This document shows positions 34,832 through 41,244 of a stretch of DNA of 41,244 nucleotides, piece after piece. The stretch is taken from NCBI GenBank assembly GCA_021300195.1, contig JAJTIE010000026.1, positions 1-41,244 of the forward strand, written 5' to 3'. The position numbers were made by a program, and so were the translations under genes. The notes below the pieces were generated by a model, which searched no databases, was not told the DNA's origin, and saw nothing but the letters and a program-made list of their open reading frames with translations. Source of the DNA: Bacteroidota bacterium. GTDB lineage: Bacteria; Bacteroidota; Bacteroidia; J057; JAJTIE01. Position 1 is the first letter of the stretch; each line of letters begins with the position of its first letter.

Positions 34832-35582
34832 CCTGGCCTACGACAGCTACTGGCAGCAGCCCCACCAGATGGTGGCTTATATAGCCGAGACAGACTTTGA
34901 CGAAGCAGCCCTGCAGGCGGTGCTGGCCCATTACCCCGGCGTGCAGTATTGTAGGGAGGAGATGCCCGAGCAGAACTGGAACCAGGCGTGGGAGCAGCAC
35001 TATGAACCCATTGCCATACCCGGGGTGTGCTACATCCATGCGCGCTTTCATCCCCCGGCCCAGGGCTATCCCACCGTGCTGTGCATCCAGCCCCAGATGA
35101 GCTTTGGCACTGGCCACCATGCCACCACCCGCCTGGTGATACAGGCCCTGGCCCGGCAGCAGCAGCCCTATGGCCGCGTGCTAGACATGGGCTGCGGCAC
35201 GGGCATACTGGGCATATACGCCCTGGCCAATGGCGCCGAGCGCTGCGATTTCTACGACATAGACCCCCAGTGTGTAGAAAACACCCGCGATAACCTGGCA
35301 CTGAATGGCCAGCAGGCCCACTGTGTGCAGGTGGGCGAGCCTGCGGCCATACCGGACGGCACATTCTATCATACCATCCTCGCCAATATTAACCGAAACA
35401 TTCTGCTACAGCATGCCCCGGCCTATGCACAGTTGCTACAGCCCGGCGGAAGTTTATATCTTAGTGGATTCTACACCTATGATGTGCCCCTACTTTCCCG
35501 GCACGTTCAGGCCTTGGGCCTGGCGCTGGCGGATCAGTGGGCTGAGGGGGAGTGGGCGTGTCTGCGGTTTGATAAGGGTTGA
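34764..35582 (+). CDS. prmA: Ribosomal protein L11 methyltransferase
   Basis: 272 residues from ATG 34764. PrmA adds methyl groups from S-adenosylmethionine to ribosomal protein L11. The family pattern is complete: an N-terminal substrate-binding part, NWNQAWEQHYEP, FGTGHHATTRL, the SAM-binding motif LDMGCGTGILGI, DFYDIDPQCVENT, and ILANINRNILL near the catalytic core. A longer frame begins at 34728, but the extra 12 residues do not resemble the family. The start lies inside the end of the preceding membrane-protein gene. The next gene starts 36 bases after the stop. Confidence 0.92.
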   Translation: MLQVTLSPCPEPQQELLIAELDDLAYDSYWQQPHQMVAYIAETDFDEAALQAVLAHYPGVQYCREEMPEQNWNQAWEQHYEPIAIPGVCYIHARFHPPAQGYPTVLCIQPQMSFGTGHHATTRLVIQALARQQQPYGRVLDMGCGTGILGIYALANGAERCDFYDIDPQCVENTRDNLALNGQQAHCVQVGEPAAIPDGTFYHTILANINRNILLQHAPAYAQLLQPGGSLYLSGFYTYDVPLLSRHVQALGLALADQWAEGEWACLRFDKG

Positions 35583-35618
35583 CAAGAGAAACGAACACAA
35601 GCACCAGCTCCTCTCTCC

Positions 35619-38600
35619 ATGCGCTATTCAATTGTATTTCTACTGTGCTGGCTGCCGGGCCTGGTGATGGCGCAGCTGACAGGTAAGGCCGACACCTTTG
35701 GCCAAGAGCTGGCCACTGAGGTGGTAAAACTGCGAAGCGACGGACACAACCAGTGGTTGGGCCATTACCTGGCCTTCTACGAGAGCGACACGCTGAGCGA
35801 CAGCGAACGCACCCTGATAGCCAAGACCCTGGGCCTGCTACTCCGGGAGCCGGGCTACAAGCTGGTGCCACATGGCCTGCTGCTGCTGGACATGACCCAC
35901 TTGCTGAAGGATAGTGTGCTTTCCATCCGCCTACCGCTGGATAACTACCTCAAGGTCATTTATGTGGCCCGTGGCGGGCTGGCGGCAGAGGGGCAGTTTC
36001 AGCGCTATAACGACCGCCTGGCCCAGGTACTAGGCCAGGGCCTGCTGTACGATACGCAAAAATCTCGCTGGACCGTGGAGGCAGACTCTGCCAGGCTGGT
36101 AGCACAGAAGCAGTACGACGCCAAGCGCAAGATAGAGGTTATAGAGCCGCTCCTCCGGCTGGATCGTGCTTTTCTCCACTACGAGGATGCCTATACCCGC
36201 GGCACCCTGGCCGAAACAAATGCGCTGTACCACCCCCTGCGCTGGCTGTGGGAGGGGCAGGGAGGCACCTATGCCTGGACGCGTGCCGGCCTGGACGGCG
36301 GGGCCGTATACTGTAGCCTGAAGAGCTATCGGATAAACTGTGCCGAGACCGCCTGGACGGCAGACTCGGTAACACTGACCTATGCGGGTGGGCCGGCTGC
36401 TAAGCTGGCCGGTAGGCTGGTCGAGGATTTTGCCCAAGGTGGGGACCCGGAAAGGCTACAGTACCCCCAGTTCTACAGCCAGGGCGAACGCGTAGAGATT
36501 CCCAATATCCTGCCAGGGGTAGACTATGTGGGCGGTTTTGCGCTGAAGGGGAAACATCGATATGGCAGCAGCGATGACCGGCATGCGGCTGAGCTGCGGA
36601 TCAAGCGCGCCGACACCCTGGTGCTGCGCGCCCAGCTAAGAGAGGTAAGCCTGGAGGATCCACAGATCAACCAGAAGTTTGTACGCGCATCACTCCTGCT
36701 ACCCGGCGGAGACTCGCTGTATCACCCCATGATCGACCTGTTTTTCGATACCGGAACCCGCCAGCTACGCCTCCTCATAGACCGCGACTCGCCGGCCAGC
36801 TGGCAGCCCATCTACAGCAGCCACCACCGCATGGAGTTCTACATAGATGAGGTGAGCTGGAACCTGGCCAATGATACCCTGCACTTTGGGTCGGCCATTG
36901 CACAGGAGTGGAAGAAATTTGCCCTCCAGAGCCAGGACTGGTTCGATGCGCAGACCTACATGAAGCTAAACGGAACTCAGTACTTCAATCCCATCGGGAT
37001 GATTTACAAAGTGTATCTGGAGGACCTAAAGCGCCAGCGCGAAGCAAAGAGAGCCAGCCAAGTGCGCCAGAAGCAGATACAGCAGCGCCAGGCCGAGGCC
37101 GAAGACCAACTGAGTGGCTTTGAGTGGAATGACAGAAGCAACGAAAACACGCAGGAAAACCCGGGCAGCCTGGATTTTGCCGACTTTGGGTCGGAATGGA
37201 ATGTGGGCAGCCAGGAAGACGAGGAGATAGCGGAGGAATATGAGCAAGAAGCGCAAGAGGAGCAGGACGAAAGCTATGGGTCGGTAGAGGTTTTGCCCGC
37301 CAAGTCGAATCCCACAGAAGTTAAGCAGGCTCCCGATGCCAAGACGCAGACCCTGGAGGTACGGCCCCACTACGACTATAGCGTGGATGAAGTCCTGCGG
37401 CGCTTTGGCCACGAGAAGAGCAAGGCGAGTTTTCTGGAGCAGCTGCGCATCCTGTCGGGTGCCGGTTTTGTGGACTTCAACCGACAGACCGAGATTATCA
37501 CCATACGCCCCAAGCTGATCCGCTGGGGTGCCAGCATAAACCACTGGCGAGACTATGATAAGCTGGTGCTACAGACCTATGTGGAGGGTGGAGACAATGC
37601 CTACCTGCTGTACCCTAGCAAAGAGATAAACATGCGTGGGGTAGAGCTCTTTTACCTAAACGATAGCGTGCTCGTATCGGCCTACCCGGAGAGCTATAAA
37701 GTGAGCGTGTATGAAAACCGAACACTGGACTGGGCTGGTGGGGTAAAAGCTGGGAAGGCAAACCTGGAGGCTAAGGGGCATTCGGCTTTTCGATACTCCT
37801 ATGCCGATAACAAGATTGACTGCGACTCTATAGACTACATACGTTTTGTACCCGAGCGAGACAAATTCTACCAGCCAGACCAGCTAAGTAGCCGCGTACT
37901 GCGTGCGCTGAAGCGCCTGCGCATAGAGGACATTACCGGCGCCATCTACATTACCCAGCCCAACAATAAGAGTGCTTACAAGCCGCATGGTATGTACCCG
38001 GTGTTCGATAGCCATACCGAAGCCTTTGTGTACTGGGACGAGGAGGACGTACAGGCCCGGCAGTATAGCCGAGACAAGCTACATTTTATCCTCGATCCCT
38101 TTGTGATAGACAGCCTGGAAACTTGCGACCTCCGAGGGCTGGAGTTTCTGGGCGAGTTTGAATGTGCCGAGATATTTGAGCCTTTTCGAGATACGCTAAA
38201 GCCCGTGGCAGACGACACCTATGGCGTGCACCAGCTAACGCCGCCAGCGGGCTGGCAGGCCTACCAGGGCAAGGGACGGTTTTATAACGAGCTGACCATG
38301 GACAGCTATGGCCTGTGGGGAAATGGGAAGATAGAATACCTGGCCTGCCAAGCCGAGAGCGATACCTTCACGTTCCACTTTGATAGCGTAATGGCCAAGA
38401 CGAGAAACCTGCGGCTACAGGACGGAGCCCACGGAGGGGCTAGCTATCCGGATATCTCTGTGGCGCACTGCAAGTATACCTGGTACCCCAAGGCAGAAAG
38501 ACTGGTGCTGGAGAGTGCGTACAAGGAACCGTTTGTTTTTTACAACGGAACCGCGGAGTTTCTGGGAAGAATTGTGATAACGCCCCGGGGTGCCTATGGC

Positions 38601-40613
38601 GACGGGGTGCTGACCATGGGAGATATGCAGCTGGAGAGTGATTCGATCGACATGAGCGATAGCAAGCTGACGGCTGCTGCTGGTACCCTGCGTGTGGCCG
38701 ACCCAAAGCTGCCCACACGCCTGTACTTCCAGGCTGAGAATTCGGTTCTCGAATATGATGTAAAGGAGGGACAAGCCAACTTCTATAGCCGCGAGCCAGG
38801 CGTGGCAAACAATAGCTTCCCAGGCCTGCAGTACCGCACCTCGCTGGGCAAGGGCCACTACAATCATAAAACTGCCGAGATCAGCCTGGCAAGCAACACT
38901 ACCAATCCCCAGCTGAATTTCTTTGAGAGTACGAATCCGGCCATGCGGGGCCTCCGTTTTGAGGGCCAGGTTGCCCTATTTGATACCCTGAACCAGCGAC
39001 TGGAAATCAAGGAGGCAGATAGCATACACGTGGCCGATGCCATCCTCTACCCGGATAGTGCACAGGTAACCATCCTGCCTAGTGGTAAGATGAATACCCT
39101 GAATAATGCACGCATTGTCTTTGATGACAGCACCCGCTACCACCAGTTGTATAGCGCCGTAGCCGATATCCAGGATGCCTACAACTATAAGGCCAAGGCC
39201 AGGTACCTGTATGCCAATGTATTGGGCCAGCCACAGGAGATCTACTTCAATACCATCAAGGTGCTAGGAGATAGCCTGAGCGTGGGCTATGGCGAAATAC
39301 TGGAGGCAGACAAGTTTTACTTATCCGAAAAAATACTCTTCCGCAACACCGCCACCATAACGGCCAATCAGCGCTTCCTGGCTTTTGAGGGAGAGGTGAA
39401 AGTAGAGTTTGATAACCCCACCTTTGATGAATGGATCGCCTTCAAGGATGGATTTGTAAACCCGGATACGGTAATTGTGAAGATAGATGCCCAGAAACTA
39501 CGCGGAAAGTCGGTAGGGATGAGCTACTATGCCTCGCTGCGCAACCGGTACTTCTACCAGCTATTCCTGGAGCAGAAGAGCGCCAGCCAGGCCAAGGATC
39601 GAGATATATTGACAGCCTATGGCGCCCTAACCTATGACAAGAGCGTAGGAAAGTTTCGGATAGGCCCTACGGATAAGCTACTAGGCAAGAGCTTTTTGGG
39701 CAATGTGATGGAGACCGACGACAGACTGGAGGTGAAGACCGCCCGGGGCCTGATGGCCTGGCCCGTGCCGGATAACCCACTGGCCAACACCCTGAAGATG
39801 CGCGTAGCGGGCGCAATGACCCAGCATGGCGACCCCGAAAAGATGGATGGGCAGGTAAGCATTACCCTGGACTTTCCCAAGGACCTGCGAAGCGCCTTCT
39901 ACAAATATGGCAGTCGTATGGTGCGAGATGGCTTCAACCAGTTTCCTGCAGACCTGTCTGCACGGCACACCCAGGAGTACCTGTCGGAGCTGATGGTAGC
40001 AGGCAAGGAAACCGAGAAGCCCGATGAGCTACCTAGCCAGGTATGGCTGGAACAAGCCCCAAAGCTGGACGACCTCGCACAGCTGAAGCTAGGCCAGTAT
40101 ATGGAAAACGACCTGGTGATAAGCGGGCTGAAGCTGCGCTACTGCCCGGCTGCCAATGCCTTCTACACCGCAGAAGATGCCAACCTGCTGGCAATGGCTG
40201 GCGAAACGCTGAACAAGCAGGTATCTGCTCGAGCAGCATACGTGTTTGGTCGCCCCGACGCGCGTGGAAACCAACGGGCCGATACCCTTTTCCTCTACAT
40301 TGGCTGGGCTAACGATTTTGAGTACCTATACCTGGAGGTAACCGAGGGCTACATAAAGGCGGTAAGCAGCCACATAGGCACCACCCAGGTGCTGGAGGAG
40401 CAGCTGCTGAAGATGCAGAAAAAACCCGACGACTATCCCTACCAGCTGGTGATAGGCAAGGAAGATGATAAGACCCTGTTTTTCAACCGCTTTAGCCTAA
40501 AGTATTCTCCCTCGGCCTGCGAGCGCAGCTCGGCCTACGAACAAGGGGCCGAAGACGAGAGCCCTGAAACCCAGCCCGATGAAACCCCGGATGCAGACAG
40601 CCCAGCCCGATGA
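35619..40613 (+). CDS. Very large exported protein, function unknown
   Basis: 1664 residues with a signal peptide (MRYSIVFLLCWLPGLVMAQ). No catalytic motif is recognised. The N-terminal 470 residues are mixed and look alpha/beta. Residues about 465-590 are a charged, low-complexity linker: a basic coiled coil (LKRQREAKRASQVRQKQIQQ), then an acidic stretch (EDEEIAEEYEQEAQEEQDES). The rest is mainly short beta-strands with recurrent themes (LQDGAHGGASYPDISVAH, ADSIHVADAILYPDSAQV, NTIKVLGDSLSVGYGE), reminiscent of OstA/LptD-like or beta-helical envelope proteins. The C-terminus is Pro/Glu-rich without a T9SS sorting domain. It may belong to a large exported family of Bacteroidota with no function assigned. 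It follows prmA by 36 bases on the same strand and may be cotranscribed. Confidence 0.85.
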   Translation: MRYSIVFLLCWLPGLVMAQLTGKADTFGQELATEVVKLRSDGHNQWLGHYLAFYESDTLSDSERTLIAKTLGLLLREPGYKLVPHGLLLLDMTHLLKDSVLSIRLPLDNYLKVIYVARGGLAAEGQFQRYNDRLAQVLGQGLLYDTQKSRWTVEADSARLVAQKQYDAKRKIEVIEPLLRLDRAFLHYEDAYTRGTLAETNALYHPLRWLWEGQGGTYAWTRAGLDGGAVYCSLKSYRINCAETAWTADSVTLTYAGGPAAKLAGRLVEDFAQGGDPERLQYPQFYSQGERVEIPNILPGVDYVGGFALKGKHRYGSSDDRHAAELRIKRADTLVLRAQLREVSLEDPQINQKFVRASLLLPGGDSLYHPMIDLFFDTGTRQLRLLIDRDSPASWQPIYSSHHRMEFYIDEVSWNLANDTLHFGSAIAQEWKKFALQSQDWFDAQTYMKLNGTQYFNPIGMIYKVYLEDLKRQREAKRASQVRQKQIQQRQAEAEDQLSGFEWNDRSNENTQENPGSLDFADFGSEWNVGSQEDEEIAEEYEQEAQEEQDESYGSVEVLPAKSNPTEVKQAPDAKTQTLEVRPHYDYSVDEVLRRFGHEKSKASFLEQLRILSGAGFVDFNRQTEIITIRPKLIRWGASINHWRDYDKLVLQTYVEGGDNAYLLYPSKEINMRGVELFYLNDSVLVSAYPESYKVSVYENRTLDWAGGVKAGKANLEAKGHSAFRYSYADNKIDCDSIDYIRFVPERDKFYQPDQLSSRVLRALKRLRIEDITGAIYITQPNNKSAYKPHGMYPVFDSHTEAFVYWDEEDVQARQYSRDKLHFILDPFVIDSLETCDLRGLEFLGEFECAEIFEPFRDTLKPVADDTYGVHQLTPPAGWQAYQGKGRFYNELTMDSYGLWGNGKIEYLACQAESDTFTFHFDSVMAKTRNLRLQDGAHGGASYPDISVAHCKYTWYPKAERLVLESAYKEPFVFYNGTAEFLGRIVITPRGAYGDGVLTMGDMQLESDSIDMSDSKLTAAAGTLRVADPKLPTRLYFQAENSVLEYDVKEGQANFYSREPGVANNSFPGLQYRTSLGKGHYNHKTAEISLASNTTNPQLNFFESTNPAMRGLRFEGQVALFDTLNQRLEIKEADSIHVADAILYPDSAQVTILPSGKMNTLNNARIVFDDSTRYHQLYSAVADIQDAYNYKAKARYLYANVLGQPQEIYFNTIKVLGDSLSVGYGEILEADKFYLSEKILFRNTATITANQRFLAFEGEVKVEFDNPTFDEWIAFKDGFVNPDTVIVKIDAQKLRGKSVGMSYYASLRNRYFYQLFLEQKSASQAKDRDILTAYGALTYDKSVGKFRIGPTDKLLGKSFLGNVMETDDRLEVKTARGLMAWPVPDNPLANTLKMRVAGAMTQHGDPEKMDGQVSITLDFPKDLRSAFYKYGSRMVRDGFNQFPADLSARHTQEYLSELMVAGKETEKPDELPSQVWLEQAPKLDDLAQLKLGQYMENDLVISGLKLRYCPAANAFYTAEDANLLAMAGETLNKQVSARAAYVFGRPDARGNQRADTLFLYIGWANDFEYLYLEVTEGYIKAVSSHIGTTQVLEEQLLKMQKKPDDYPYQLVIGKEDDKTLFFNRFSLKYSPSACERSSAYEQGAEDESPETQPDETPDADSPAR

Positions 40614-41134
40614 GGGCGAACATGTAGGGACCGACACCGCCGGAAGAGCCCCAATGAGCTGATAAACTCGATTCCAGAATTCGATTTCTGTACGTGCGTA
40701 TGCTTTCGTCCAGATCTTACTCCCTCTAACCAACGGCAAGTGGGAGCGCCAGCTCGGATGCGATTGGCTGCTTTGTATGTCATCTGCATGGGCCGAAACA
40801 TGAGGCACTGTTTCGCGGCATTAAGCCCCTGTTCTGGAGAATGCTTCCAGCTAGAGAGGCCTCTAACAACATAAATCACCATTCTTGCGCATACTTTTGC
40901 CTATCTTGCCTCAGTCTGAAGCTGCCTGTCGATGAAGATAAAAGTACCCATGCACCGGTAAGCGGAGCCAGCGGTACTGGCCGCCTGTCACCTGGCTCTG
41001 GTATACCTGGTGGATACTTGGTTGGGCACATGCCCGGGGTGTAGGCGCTTTTTCACTCGGAATGGATCTCGTCAGATTTTTGCGTAGGATACGGGATCTT
41101 TGTTTCTTTCAGTTCTTCTAACCATTCATTCCCT
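40614..41134. other. Intergenic region without a convincing gene
   Basis: About 520 bases. Short open frames here lack credible starts and family features. Possible signals are an exact -7 element TACTTTTG at 40892-40899 and, downstream on the plus strand, nested inverted repeats: GAGCCAG/CTGGCTC, an inner GCGG/CCGC and GGGCA/TGCCC between about 40965 and 41037. A nine-codon frame (MKIKVPMHR) begins at about 40932. A structured RNA or a leader is possible but unproven. Confidence 0.4.
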
Positions 41135-41244
41135 ATGGCCATCTACTATCTGCAATTTCTTTGGGGCCTTATCGCAATCCCAGTCCTAGCCTATACCGTA
41201 GGTACCCTTACGCTGAAGGGACTTCGCTTTCTAACAAAAACTCA
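41135..41244 (+). CDS. Start of a paralogue of the 32717 membrane protein (truncated by window end)
   Basis: ATG at 41135 opens a frame that continues to the window edge: MAIYYLQFLWGLIAIPVLAY and on to LTLKGLRFLTKT. The first 36 residues align with the start of the 32717 gene (MTIYYLQFAWGLVAIPLLAF), with the same spacing of hydrophobic and basic residues, while the DNA is only moderately similar. So it is an older paralogue and not a recent duplication. Too short in the window for more; a multi-membrane protein is expected. Confidence 0.8.
   Translation, partial: MAIYYLQFLWGLIAIPVLAYTVGTLTLKGLRFLTKT

Noticed and set aside
32482-34900. Genomic island integrated at tRNA-Val
   Set aside because: No copy of the tRNA 3' end and no integrase were seen; only the AT-rich gene centre hints at transfer.
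40535-40882. Minus-strand frame of 115 codons after the large gene
   Set aside because: No plausible product; it partly overlaps the end of the 1664-residue gene and has an unusual Cys/Ser/Arg-rich composition.

Overview
The window looks like a chromosomal segment of a fairly GC-rich member of the Bacteroidota. The evidence is a type IX secretion (T9SS) C-terminal sorting-type domain (478-2129), an OmpA protein with the TPR/propeller/CRD/OmpA layout of PorE (13445-15541), a DUF4292 lipoprotein, a GIN/DUF2807 protein, and promoters of the Bacteroidota form TTG-N19-21-TAnnTTTG that sit very close to start codons. The order cannot be fixed from the sequence alone. Most of the window is housekeeping or envelope-related. 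No CRISPR array, prophage or recognisable defence island was seen.

Layout. 1-478 is the end of a decayed IS1595-type insertion sequence, flush with the stop codon of a secreted, frameshifted beta-propeller-like protein (478-2129). 2416-3800 holds an ECF sigma factor and a LytTR response regulator. 3858-11300 is a compact minus-strand run of seven genes: a secreted protein of the family often labelled asparagine synthetase B, an in-frame pterin-4a-carbinolamine dehydratase/dUTPase fusion, a sugar-nucleotidyltransferase, a TPR lipoprotein, a DUF4292 lipoprotein, a degenerate EnvC-like M23 protein and a PAP2 phosphatase. Several of these genes overlap or nearly touch. 11421-15541 carries a GIN-domain protein, purM and the PorE-like OmpA protein, separated by hairpins. 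15743-19683 carries an SDR, an AraC regulator, an APC amino-acid permease and a Cys/His-rich small membrane protein. 19830-24123 is an RND efflux pair without an outer-membrane channel gene.

24239-31736 contains a GT-C-like membrane protein, a TPR protein with a phosphatase-like domain that has lost its metal ligands, metY, fabI, a PLP aminotransferase and a small secreted protein. 31866-35582 contains a four-cysteine protein, tRNA-Val(GAC), a polytopic membrane protein with a very AT-rich centre, and prmA. 35619-40613 is one very large exported protein of unknown function. After about 520 bases without a convincing gene, the window ends inside a paralogue of the AT-rich membrane protein (41135 onward).

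The points most worth a second look are the PCD-dUTPase fusion, the composition break inside the 32717 gene together with its paralogue, the catalytically dead SpoIIE-like domain, the Cys/His-rich protein divergent from the RND pump, and the 1664-residue exported protein. I found no complete, clearly new multi-gene system.
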